Positions 11,867 to 19,596 of a DNA stretch of 50,057 nucleotides are shown here, one piece after another. Both the position numbers and the translations under genes were made by a program. The notes below the pieces were generated by a model. It searched no databases and was not told the origin of the DNA. It worked only from the letters and a program-made list of their open reading frames with translations. How positions within the stretch are numbered: the stretch's first letter is position 1; each line of letters starts with the position of its first letter. Source of the stretch: a virus; the IMG/VR virus record IMGVR_UViG_3300042691_021864, positions 1-50,057 of that record. One strand, given 5' to 3'.

Positions 11867-12219
11867 GAGAGGTAGCCAGCACCAGAACCGTCCCGGCCGA
11901 CGTCCCTACCGCCCGGGCCTTTGTTTACCAGACGGCCAGCGCCATGCTCCGCCAGTCTCACCGGGAAGGTGGAACCCCTGTCCGCTGGACAATGAGCCCG
12001 GACCTGTTGGCCCGGATCATGGCTGACCGGGACTTTGACGGCCAGTATCTCGGCTCCCCCGATGCCGACGGCCGGTTCCGGACCTTCATGACCGTCCCGT
12101 TTGAGACTGACCGAATGATGGAAGGCTATGACCTCCGCCTGACGTCCAACGCTCCCGCCCCGGGCTGGACGCCCTACCGGGCCCCGGCTCTCTACACCGC
12201 AACCAAGGGACGTCGCTGA
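11863..12219 (+). CDS. hypothetical protein, 118 aa
   Basis: GTG 11863 overlaps the upstream stop and has a strong AGGAGG at 11851-11856. The frame is open further upstream only through the previous gene. The helix RAFVYQTASAMLRQSHREGG is followed by a Pro/Gly-rich region with TMSPDLLARIMADRDFDGQYLG. No motif is recognised. Confidence 0.6.
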   Translation: MREVASTRTVPADVPTARAFVYQTASAMLRQSHREGGTPVRWTMSPDLLARIMADRDFDGQYLGSPDADGRFRTFMTVPFETDRMMEGYDLRLTSNAPAPGWTPYRAPALYTATKGRR

Positions 12220-12223
12220 AGGC

Positions 12224-12331
12224 ATGAAGCGCAACCGCCCCCTCACCACCCGTCTCACCAGCGTGATCCTGTTAGCGGTCGCCGCCTTGGGCAGCACCGC
12301 CTTCGCCCTGTTCACCCGAACCCTCGGCTGA
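12224..12331 (+). CDS. 35-aa single-span membrane peptide
   Basis: ATG 12224 follows GAAGG closely. The product (MKRNRPLTTRLTS, then VILLAVAALGSTAFALF) is a basic N-terminus plus one membrane helix, with a short TRTLG end. It fits neatly in the gap between two genes. Tiny membrane peptides are common in phage early regions, and the function is unknown. Confidence 0.5.
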   Translation: MKRNRPLTTRLTSVILLAVAALGSTAFALFTRTLG

Positions 12332-12338
12332 TCCCGCC

Positions 12339-12812
12339 ATGCCCCAGCAGACCTTCATTGACATAGACGTCGCTCGTCTCGGGCTGATCCTGCCCCGCCT
12401 CGGTGAGACCGCCCGGGTGACAGGCTCCGCCGCATCCCCCACGCCGGGCACCGTGCGGCTGATGCTGGCCCCCCTGTACCCCGGGCAGACCCTGCCAGAG
12501 GGCCCGGTGGAAGTCGTGGTGCATGAGCCTACCCTGCGCCCCGTCATCCGCACCGCCTCACGTCCTCGGTGCGCCTGCCCATCCTGCGCCCCGGGTGGAC
12601 CGGACCCAGACCCGGCAATCACCAGCCCCGGTGTAGCGGTGACCGTGAACGACGCCAGCCCGTTGGCCACGGAAGCGCCCCGCCCTGCCCCGCCACCGCC
12701 CCCTACCCTGCCCGTCCCTGTTACCGGGAAGTGGGGAGACGGAGACGAGGTTGTGATCAACAGCGTCCGATACCGCTATGACCGTGGATCGTGGAGGGTC
12801 AAACCAGCATGA
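12339..12812 (+). CDS. hypothetical Pro-rich protein with a Cx3C-type knuckle, 157 aa
   Basis: An N-terminal strand-rich domain contains RLGLILPRLGETARVTG and GPVEVVVHEP. A cysteine cluster (RCACPSCAPGG) follows, then a long Pro/Ala linker (PRPAPPPPPTLPVPV). It ends in a short KWGDGDEVVINSVRYRYDRGSW domain, which looks like a two-stranded binding motif. The modular layout suggests a scaffold or adaptor; there is no family evidence. It overlaps the next gene by ATGA. Confidence 0.6.
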   Translation: MPQQTFIDIDVARLGLILPRLGETARVTGSAASPTPGTVRLMLAPLYPGQTLPEGPVEVVVHEPTLRPVIRTASRPRCACPSCAPGGPDPDPAITSPGVAVTVNDASPLATEAPRPAPPPPPTLPVPVTGKWGDGDEVVINSVRYRYDRGSWRVKPA

Positions 12813-13279
12813 CCCGCCCTGTGGTATGCGTGAACGCTCATGACCGCTGCTACGAAGGCGGACCCTGCCCACTGTGTGAGCCAGCCAACGGGCAACACCC
12901 TCGCGCCACGGATGCCTTCAGCCGGTTCATCCAGTCCGTAGCTGAGGCCACCAGCATGAGCCTAGAGCCGTGGCATGAACGCTTCAGTGAGGCATTGTCT
13001 CGGGCGCTCGGCCTCTACACCTCATGCACCTTCCATCCCTGCCCCGACCTCGACCCAGCCAGCCAGCCCCGCGAGGCAAGCCATGCCCAAGAGACCGGGT
13101 CGGATCGGACACCGAAACAGGATGCCGAGACAATCGCCCTGAAGGGGTGCTACAGCCCCGCCTCCTCAACGGGGACCGCCTGCGCCGCCTCACCTGACAA
13201 CCCCGCTGTGGCCCTGCTTCAGGCCCCAAGGGGACGGCATGGACCGGGGACAGGCCCCGGGGGGGCGTCCGAGGATTGA
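12809..13279 (+). CDS. hypothetical protein with zinc knuckle, 156 aa
   Basis: ATG 12809 is coupled by ATGA. The first 60 residues look real: a CxnCxnCPLC cluster (CVNAHDRCYEGGPCPLC) then a helix (FSRFIQSVAEATSMSLEPWHERFSEALSRAL). The final 90 residues are low-complexity and compositionally odd (Ser, Thr, Pro, Gly rich), so the true protein may be shorter in an ancestor or the frame may have drifted. Function unknown. Confidence 0.5.
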   Translation: MTRPVVCVNAHDRCYEGGPCPLCEPANGQHPRATDAFSRFIQSVAEATSMSLEPWHERFSEALSRALGLYTSCTFHPCPDLDPASQPREASHAQETGSDRTPKQDAETIALKGCYSPASSTGTACAASPDNPAVALLQAPRGRHGPGTGPGGASED

Positions 13280-13350
13280 GGCCGTTCCGCCCGGAAACCG
13301 GGGGCGACGGAAACTGCACACGACCGCGAATAAGCAACAGGGGGTCAAAA

Positions 13351-14013
13351 ATGACCAAAAAGGCTATCAATCAGGTGAAAAATACCGCAAACCCGGTCTC
13401 CCAGCGGTGGGCGAGTGAGACTTCATTGCTCACTCCGCTCTCAAAGCTCCGGCCGTCCCCCGTGAACGCCCGCCAGCATTCACAAGAGCAAATCGACCAG
13501 ATCGCCGGAGCGATTGAGGAGTGGGGCTGGACGGTGCCCATTCTGGCCGACGAAACGGGAATGATCCTCGCTGGTCACGGCCGGTTCGCGGCGGCCTCAT
13601 ACATGGGTCTGGCCGAGGTCCCGGTCATCACGGTCACCGGGTGGAGCGACGACCAAAAGCGCGCCTACGTCCTCGCGGACAACCAGATCGCCCTGAACGC
13701 AACGTGGGACGACAAGCTGTTCTCGATGGAAATGGCCGACCTTCAGATGATCGACCCGGGCTGGGCCGACGTCATCGGCTTCCAGATCACCGAGCTCCCG
13801 ACCTTCGGCGGCGGCCCCGGGCAGGCCGACGAGAACTATCGGCCGACCTACCAGCCGCAGACCGCGACCGGGCAGGGCGTGACGGATGCTCAGGTGAACT
13901 CGGCCGCCAGCCAGCTGGGCGGCGCGTTCCAAGAGCGCGCCAAGCAGACGCTCATCGAAATCGCCTGCCCGCATTGTGCGGAAATGATCACCCTGAACCG
14001 AGACGCCCTGTGA
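13351..14013 (+). CDS. ParB/sulfiredoxin-fold nuclease-like protein
   Basis: This 220-residue protein starts at ATG 13351 with GGGGGT upstream; the open frame from 13276 lacks a ribosome-binding site. Residues about 29-125 match the ParB N-terminal domain: LSKLRPSPVNARQHS, IDQIAGAIEEWGWTVPILADE, ILAGHGR (GHGR at 75-78), then a LADNQIALNATWDD block. This is the form found in phage ParB/DNA-modification proteins. A CPHC knuckle lies near the end. It opens a five-gene cassette with two methyltransferases, a PAPS-reductase-like enzyme and a second ParB. It may bind or nick DNA or act as an NTP switch; the precise activity is not deducible. Confidence 0.8.
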   Translation: MTKKAINQVKNTANPVSQRWASETSLLTPLSKLRPSPVNARQHSQEQIDQIAGAIEEWGWTVPILADETGMILAGHGRFAAASYMGLAEVPVITVTGWSDDQKRAYVLADNQIALNATWDDKLFSMEMADLQMIDPGWADVIGFQITELPTFGGGPGQADENYRPTYQPQTATGQGVTDAQVNSAASQLGGAFQERAKQTLIEIACPHCAEMITLNRDAL

Positions 14014-14912
14014 CACGCTGCTCAACCGGCCACCACGACACCCGCCCGATCAACGACGAGACGGATGGGTGTCGTCTATGCCCGGCGACGTGGCCCGCCC
14101 CTAAGCGCGCCGGGTGGACGTTCAATGACGTAGCCAAGGCGCTGCTAGACAATGCGTGGGTCTTCGCCAAGACCATGCCTCACGCCCCGCACTGGTACAC
14201 CCTCCGAAATCGCTGGAAGGGCCCGGTCCCGTTTGAGGCCGTCGTCCAGTTCATCCGGGACCACGGCTACAAGGAGCGCTACGGTCGCAGCTGGTACGAC
14301 CGTCTTGACGTCAACGACATGAAATACTGGTCGATGGGCGCGCCCCTGTCCGAGACGACCTTGATCAACCGGGCGGTCCGGGATGTGGCGGAGCCCTATG
14401 ACGGCATCGCCGCGACCTATGACGCCCTGTGGTCCGGCCCGGCCGCGCTGGCGGAGAACGAGGCGGCCGCCCGGGCGCTCAACTACACGGGCGGCGACAT
14501 TCTCGACGTCGGGTGTGGGACCGGCCTCCTGTTGGACCTCATTCGCCCGGCCGGTCACTACATGGGCATCGACCCTTCTCAAGGGATGCTGACGAAGCTG
14601 CTGCAAAATCATCCGGGTTCGGACGTTGTGGCGTCCAAGTTCGAGCGGTTTTACACCGACCGCAAGTTTGACGTGGTGGTCTCGCTCTTCGGTTCCCCGT
14701 CCTACGCCCCCCCGAAGGCTTGGGAGCGCCTACCGGACCTTCTCGCCCCGGGCGGCCGCTACTTCCTCATGTTCTTCAGCCCTGACTACGTCCCGGTGAC
14801 GCATCTGCACATGGCGGACGTGCCGGATCACGCCGGGGCCGACGCGCTGGCCTTCCTGCCCGGAGCCAAGGTCTCGACCCTCGGCAACTTCACCATCGCG
14901 CAAAGCGCCTGA
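14010..14912 (+). CDS. class I SAM-dependent methyltransferase
   Basis: This 300-residue protein starts at GTG 14010 (GTGA overlap). The C-terminal half is a Rossmann methyltransferase: motif I ILDVGCGTG at about 164-172, an acidic GIDPSQGML loop as motif II, and FDVVVSLFGSPSY as motif IV region. The NPPY/DPPY signature of DNA amino-methyltransferases is absent, so the substrate could be a small molecule, a protein or a modified base. The N-terminal part has cysteines (CSTGHH, CRLC) and an Arg/Trp-rich region (HWYTLRNRW) that may bind the substrate. Its position between ParB and a DNA methyltransferase suggests a role in DNA modification. Confidence 0.75.
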   Translation: MTRCSTGHHDTRPINDETDGCRLCPATWPAPKRAGWTFNDVAKALLDNAWVFAKTMPHAPHWYTLRNRWKGPVPFEAVVQFIRDHGYKERYGRSWYDRLDVNDMKYWSMGAPLSETTLINRAVRDVAEPYDGIAATYDALWSGPAALAENEAAARALNYTGGDILDVGCGTGLLLDLIRPAGHYMGIDPSQGMLTKLLQNHPGSDVVASKFERFYTDRKFDVVVSLFGSPSYAPPKAWERLPDLLAPGGRYFLMFFSPDYVPVTHLHMADVPDHAGADALAFLPGAKVSTLGNFTIAQSA

Positions 14913-14934
14913 TCAAACACCAAGGAAACCTATT

Positions 14935-15555
14935 ATGACCATCCGCTCCTTCGGCCCTCACATCGTCTCAAACGCCAGCGTCGATCACCCGCAAGTGGAC
15001 GACCTGTTCGCTGACGGCCGGAAGGCCAAAATCTATTACAGCGACCCGCCTTGGGGTGAGGGCAACACGAAGTATTGGGCCACGATGGCGACCAAGAACA
15101 CCGGCCAGAACATCCCATCCATCGGGTACGAGACGCTGATCAACCGGATCATGAACCTGATCAAAACCCACGTCAGCGGCCAAGTCTTCATTGAAACCGG
15201 CCTGCGCTGGGAAGAGGACACGATCCAGCGCATGAAGGCCATTGGCCTCTCTAACATCGAAACCGCCCGGCTGCTGTACAACGGCGGCGGGAAGAAGCTC
15301 GAAAACGTCATCATCTTCGGCTCCTTTGACGGCTCCGTGGGTGACTTGAAGCGGGTTGCCGGGATGACCGGGCAGAAGGTGGCCGAGCTCGCTGTCGCCC
15401 CCTTTGCGGAGCCCGGGGCCATTCTCTTCGACGGGTGTTGCGGCATGGGCTATTCGGCCGCCGCCGCTATAGCCCATGGGATGCAGTTCCGGGGCAACGA
15501 GCTCAACGCGGTCCGCCTTGAGAAGACAATCGCCCGGTTGGAGAAGGCTCTGTGA
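14935..15555 (+). CDS. DNA N6-adenine/N4-cytosine methyltransferase-like protein
   Basis: This 206-residue protein has the catalytic motif IV SDPPWGEG (DPPW at 37-40) near the N-terminus. A SAM-binding motif I, LFDGCCGMGYSA (about 164-175), lies near the C-terminus, followed by GNEL. The IV-before-I order is that of beta-type DNA amino-methyltransferases. It is short and lacks a clear target-recognition region, so specificity may come from a partner such as the adjacent ParB-like proteins. AAGGAAACC precedes the start. It overlaps the next gene (GTGA). Confidence 0.75.
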   Translation: MTIRSFGPHIVSNASVDHPQVDDLFADGRKAKIYYSDPPWGEGNTKYWATMATKNTGQNIPSIGYETLINRIMNLIKTHVSGQVFIETGLRWEEDTIQRMKAIGLSNIETARLLYNGGGKKLENVIIFGSFDGSVGDLKRVAGMTGQKVAELAVAPFAEPGAILFDGCCGMGYSAAAAIAHGMQFRGNELNAVRLEKTIARLEKAL

Positions 15556-16688
15556 AGTTCTATCAGCAGGACAACGTATGGGACGCCGCCCTGAAGCGCA
15601 TCCACTGGCTTTTCGATGAGTTCGAGAACGTCTGTGTCGGCTTCAGCGGCGGCAAGGACAGCACCATCTGTTTGAACCTCGCGTTGAAGGTCGCGGAAGA
15701 GCGCGGCCGCCTGCCCCTAACGGTCATTTTCATTGACCAAGAGGCCGAGTGGCAATGCGTCATTGACTATATGCGCGTCGTCATGAACGACCCCCGGGTG
15801 GACCCGGTGTGGCTTCAGGTCCCGATCAAGCTGTTCAACGCGACCAGCACCACCGACCCGTGGCTGATGTGCTGGGAGCCCGGGAAGGAGTGGATAAGGC
15901 CCAAGGAGCCTAACTCGGTTCACGATAACGTCTTCGGAACGGACCGCTTCGGGGAGCTCTTCGACGCCTATCAGAAATGGCGCTGGCCGGGCCAGAAGGT
16001 TGTCCAGATCGCGGGCGTCCGGGCCGAGGAAAGCCCGGCCCGGTTCAAGGGTCTCACGACCTATGAGACCTACGGCGGGGAGACGTGGGGCCGGATCAAT
16101 GACAAGAAGATCGGCCACTTCACAATGTACCCCCTCTACGACTGGTCCTATACGGACGTCTGGAAGGCCATCCACGACAACGGCTGGGACTATTGCGCCC
16201 TCTACGACTATATGTACCAGCACGGCGTCCCGGTAGCGAATATGCGGGTGAGCAACGTCCACCACGAAAGCGCGGTGAAACAGCTATTTTTCCTTCAGGA
16301 GATTGAAGGAGACACATGGAACCGCATCGTGAACCGCCTGTCCGGCATCAACACCGCCGGGCAGCTTCAGGACAAGTTCATGACGCCCAAAAAGCTCCCG
16401 CCCATGTTCAAGGACTGGACGGAGTACCGGGACCATCTGCTGAAGCATATGATCAGCGATCCGGAGCACCAAAGGTACTTCCGGGAGACCTTCGCCGCGT
16501 ACGACGGCCGTTACTTCGGAAAGGCGGTCCCTGTCCTGCTAAAGACCCAAATCGCCTGTATTCTCGCCAACGATTTTCACGGGACCAAGCTGTCAGTCTT
16601 CGCCGCCTCTCACGGGGCCTACAGCATCAATCGTGGCAAAAAGGGCGGCCTCGCCATCAACTCAAGGACCGTCGATGACCCAGCCTGA
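15552..16688 (+). CDS. PAPS-reductase-like PP-loop enzyme (DUF3440/IbrA-like)
   Basis: This 378-residue protein has the PP-loop SGGKDST at 32-38, which binds ATP or PAPS in sulfurtransfer and reductase enzymes. VQIAGVRAEESPARF (about 150-164) and YPLYDWSYTDVWKAI follow, as in the PAPS-reductase superfamily. The C-terminal region (about 210-330) matches the DUF3440/IbrA layout as far as can be judged by eye. Relatives include IbrA and, more distantly, DndC of DNA phosphorothioation. The next gene is an IbrB-like ParB protein, reproducing the ibrA-ibrB pairing. It could activate a sulfur or base substrate for DNA modification; that is inference. Confidence 0.75.
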   Translation: MKFYQQDNVWDAALKRIHWLFDEFENVCVGFSGGKDSTICLNLALKVAEERGRLPLTVIFIDQEAEWQCVIDYMRVVMNDPRVDPVWLQVPIKLFNATSTTDPWLMCWEPGKEWIRPKEPNSVHDNVFGTDRFGELFDAYQKWRWPGQKVVQIAGVRAEESPARFKGLTTYETYGGETWGRINDKKIGHFTMYPLYDWSYTDVWKAIHDNGWDYCALYDYMYQHGVPVANMRVSNVHHESAVKQLFFLQEIEGDTWNRIVNRLSGINTAGQLQDKFMTPKKLPPMFKDWTEYRDHLLKHMISDPEHQRYFRETFAAYDGRYFGKAVPVLLKTQIACILANDFHGTKLSVFAASHGAYSINRGKKGGLAINSRTVDDPA

Positions 16689-17346
16689 CACCCACGCCAC
16701 CCTCCGGGCCGCCATAGCGGCCGCTGATGACCCATTGGCGCTGATCCTGTCCCTCCGGGAGACCCTGCACGAACTTTCGCCCCTGAAAGCCCAGCCGGTC
16801 GATCATATCCGGTGGGTGCCCATCGAGAAGGTCAAGCCGAACGACTACAACCCGAACGCCGTCGCCAAGGTGGAAATGGGGCTGCTCTATACGTCAATCC
16901 AGCATGACGGCTACACCCAGCCGGTGGTGACCATCTATGACGCCGCCCGGGACGAATACGTCATTGTGGACGGCTTCCACCGGTACTTCACCTGTCTGAA
17001 CAACGCCGACATTCGGGAGCGGAACCACGGGCTCCTGCCCGTCGTCGTCATCGACAAGCCGATCAACGACCGCATGGCCTCGACTGTCCGGCACAACCGC
17101 GCCCGGGGGAAGCACTCCGTGGCCGGGATGGCGAGCATGGTGTTTCAGATGCTCGACAACGGCTGGACCGACGCCGAAATCTGCAACGAGCTCGGCATGG
17201 AGCCGGAAGAAATCCTGCGCCTGAAGCATATCACCGGCTTCTCCAAGCTGTTTGAGGACACCGAATACAAGCGGTCATGGATGACCCGGCGTCAGCTTGA
17301 GATACGTCGCCGGGCGGCCGAGGAACGTGCTACGGTGCCCGAATGA
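16675..17346 (+). CDS. ParB-like protein (IbrB-like)
   Basis: ATG 16675 has AAGGA upstream and overlaps the end of the PP-loop gene by 14 bases. This 223-residue protein has a ParB domain: VPIEKVKPNDYNPNAV, a substrate loop with VDGFHR (98-103) and VVVIDKPINDRMASTVRHNRARGKH. A helix-turn-helix-like region follows (GWTDAEICNELGMEPEEILRL). IbrB proteins have this plan and pair with IbrA. It ends four bases into the terminase small-subunit gene, tying the cassette to the packaging operon. Confidence 0.75.
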   Translation: MTQPDTHATLRAAIAAADDPLALILSLRETLHELSPLKAQPVDHIRWVPIEKVKPNDYNPNAVAKVEMGLLYTSIQHDGYTQPVVTIYDAARDEYVIVDGFHRYFTCLNNADIRERNHGLLPVVVIDKPINDRMASTVRHNRARGKHSVAGMASMVFQMLDNGWTDAEICNELGMEPEEILRLKHITGFSKLFEDTEYKRSWMTRRQLEIRRRAAEERATVPE

Positions 17347-17831
17347 GCATACCCAGAGGACGCAAACCAAAGCCCACTCATTTGAAGCTGGTCGGAGGGA
17401 ACGCCGGGAAGCGGAAGCTCAACGAGAACGAGGCCAAGTTTGAGCCTAATCTCCCGCCTCCGCCGCCGTTCCTGTCCAAGCCCGCTATGGTGGAATGGGG
17501 CCGGGTCTCTCAAGACCTTTACGTCGCCGGGCTCCTATCCAAGGTGGACCGGGCGGCGCTGGCCGCCTACTGCCAAGCCTACGGGCGGTGGGAGCAAGCT
17601 GAAGAGACGCTGGCGAAGATGGCGGCCCGCGACGAGCTCACCAACGGTCTGATGATCAAGACGACCGGCGGGAACGCCATCCAGAACCCCATCGTCGGGA
17701 TCGCCAACAAGGCGGCGCTCGACATGGTCCGATATGCCGAACAGTTTGGGATGACCCCGAGTGCCCGCTCCCGCATCGAAGCCACGCCGCCAGCGAAGCA
17801 AGGTGACGCCGCCGACAAGTTCTTCGGCTGA
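17343..17831 (+). CDS. terS: terminase small subunit (P27 family)
   Basis: This 162-residue protein recognises phage DNA for packaging. The N-terminus has the family signature RGRKPKPTHLKLVGGNAGKR. It is followed by LSKPAMVEWGRVSQDLYVAGLLSKVDRAALAAYCQAYGRW in the usual helical order and a NPIVGIANKA... helix. Length and position directly before the large subunit are typical. It overlaps the upstream ParB-like gene by ATGA. Confidence 0.9.
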   Translation: MSIPRGRKPKPTHLKLVGGNAGKRKLNENEAKFEPNLPPPPPFLSKPAMVEWGRVSQDLYVAGLLSKVDRAALAAYCQAYGRWEQAEETLAKMAARDELTNGLMIKTTGGNAIQNPIVGIANKAALDMVRYAEQFGMTPSARSRIEATPPAKQGDAADKFFG

Positions 17832-19587
17832 TCGCACAACCGCCTACGCCCTGTCAGTCGTCTCCGGCGAGACCGTAGCCGGGCCGCACGTCCGAAACGC
17901 CTGCCAGCGCCATCTAGACGACCTCAAGCGGACCGACGGCATCTATTTTGATGTGGACGCGGCCGACTACGTTTTCGAGTTTTTCGAGAAGGTGCTTCGC
18001 CTGTCCGAGGGACAGTTTGAGGGCCGGGCGTTCAACCTTCACCCGTCCCAATGCTTCATCATTGGAAGCCTCTTCGGCTGGAAGCGCGAGGACGGCCGCC
18101 GTCGGTTCCGCCGGGCCTACATTGAGCAGGGCAAGGGCAACGGCAAATCGCCGCTGGCCGGAGGCATCGGCCTGTTCGGGCTGGCCGCCGCGAAGGAGGC
18201 GGGCGCGCAAATCTACGCCGCCGCCGCCCACCGGGATCAAGCGGGCATCCTATTCCGAGACGCCATTTCGATGGTGAAGCAATCCCCGGCGCTGGCGTCC
18301 CGGCTTGAGACGTCCGGCGGCCCGGGGCGAGAGTTCAACCTCGCCTACCACGCCAACGGCTCGTTTTTCCGCCCGGTCTCCCGCGACACCGGGAAGACCG
18401 GCTCGGGCCCGCGTCCATATTTCGTGCTGGCAGACGAGGTCCATGAGCTCCCGGACCGGAAAATCATTGAGGTGCTGGAACGCGGCTTCAAGTTCCGCCG
18501 CGAGCCGCTGCTGTTCATGATCACCAACTCGGGATCAGACCGGAACTCGGTGGCGTGGGAAGAGCACGTTCACGCCGTGAAGGTGGCGTCCGGCAACATC
18601 GACGCGGTGACCGACCCGTCCTACGTCGGCGCTGTTCTGGACGACACGACCTTCGCTTACGTCTGCGCCCTTGACGCCGGGGATGACCCGCTTGAGGACC
18701 CGACGTGCTGGGTCAAGGCCAACCCGCTGCTAGGTGTCACCATCACCGACGAGTATCTGGAAGAGACGGTGAAGCAGGCCAAGGCTATCCCCGGCCAGCT
18801 GAACGGCATCCTCCGGCTGCACTTTTGCGTCTGGACGGATGCGGAGACGGCATGGATGACCCGGTCAACGCTGGACCCGGCGCTGGCCGAGTTTTCGCCC
18901 GAGGAGCATCACGGGTCAGAGATTTTCCTCGGCCTTGATCTTTCTCAGAACCGGGACATTACCGCCCTCGGCGCGGTGGTTCGCACCGGGACCGACGCCA
19001 ATAACAAGCCGACCTATGACGCATGGATCGAGGCTTGGACCCCGGGCGACACCCTTCAGGCCCGAGAGCTCAAAGACCAACTGCCCTACACCGTGTGGGC
19101 GCGCGAGGGTCACATTCACGCCCCGGCCGGGGAAAGCGTGAGCTACCGCCATGTGGCCCAAACGGTCGCGGAATATGACCAAGACTTCAACGTCAAGCTC
19201 ATCGCCTACGACCGGTTCGCGTTCCGCCGGTTTGAGGAGGACATTGAAGACCTAGGCCTGAACCTTCCGTTCGCAGAACACCCCCAAGGGGGCCTGAAAA
19301 AGGGCCGCCCACTGGTAAAGGGCGGCGAGGGGCTGTGGATGCCCGGGTCTATCCGGCTGCTAGAAGACGCCCTACTGGAAAAGCGGATCAGACTGCGCTA
19401 CAACCCGGTCTTGGTCTCCGCCATCATGTCTTCGGTCATTGAAGAGGACAAGTGGGGGAACCACTGGCTAGCCAAGACGCGGTCGGTGAACAAGATTGAC
19501 GCGGCAATCGCTCTGGCGATGGCGTTGGGAGCGGCGGAACTGGCAGATCGTGAGCCGGAAAAGACGTTCCAGATGATTTTCCTGTAG
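17803..19587 (+). CDS. terL: terminase large subunit
   Basis: This ATPase-nuclease drives DNA into the prohead and cuts it. I place the start at GTG 17803; GTG 17761 is also open but lies deep in the small-subunit gene, and family members start close to DRTTAYA. The Walker A-like loop is QGKGNGKS (109-116) and Walker B is FVLADE (207-212). The nuclease region begins with GLDLSQNRDI near 382 and ends in a KIDAAIALAMALG helix. At 594 residues it is normal for HK97-type terminases, usually associated with cos cleavage. No cos site could be identified. Confidence 0.92.
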   Translation: MTPPTSSSADRTTAYALSVVSGETVAGPHVRNACQRHLDDLKRTDGIYFDVDAADYVFEFFEKVLRLSEGQFEGRAFNLHPSQCFIIGSLFGWKREDGRRRFRRAYIEQGKGNGKSPLAGGIGLFGLAAAKEAGAQIYAAAAHRDQAGILFRDAISMVKQSPALASRLETSGGPGREFNLAYHANGSFFRPVSRDTGKTGSGPRPYFVLADEVHELPDRKIIEVLERGFKFRREPLLFMITNSGSDRNSVAWEEHVHAVKVASGNIDAVTDPSYVGAVLDDTTFAYVCALDAGDDPLEDPTCWVKANPLLGVTITDEYLEETVKQAKAIPGQLNGILRLHFCVWTDAETAWMTRSTLDPALAEFSPEEHHGSEIFLGLDLSQNRDITALGAVVRTGTDANNKPTYDAWIEAWTPGDTLQARELKDQLPYTVWAREGHIHAPAGESVSYRHVAQTVAEYDQDFNVKLIAYDRFAFRRFEEDIEDLGLNLPFAEHPQGGLKKGRPLVKGGEGLWMPGSIRLLEDALLEKRIRLRYNPVLVSAIMSSVIEEDKWGNHWLAKTRSVNKIDAAIALAMALGAAELADREPEKTFQMIFL

Positions 19588-19596
19588 GGGCTCTTC

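Noticed and set aside
13239-13418. 59-codon ORF (MDRGQAPGGRPRIE...) bridging the gap before the ParB-like gene
   Set aside because: It has an AAGGGGA upstream but overlaps both neighbours, including 68 bases of the ParB-like gene; not secure enough to call.
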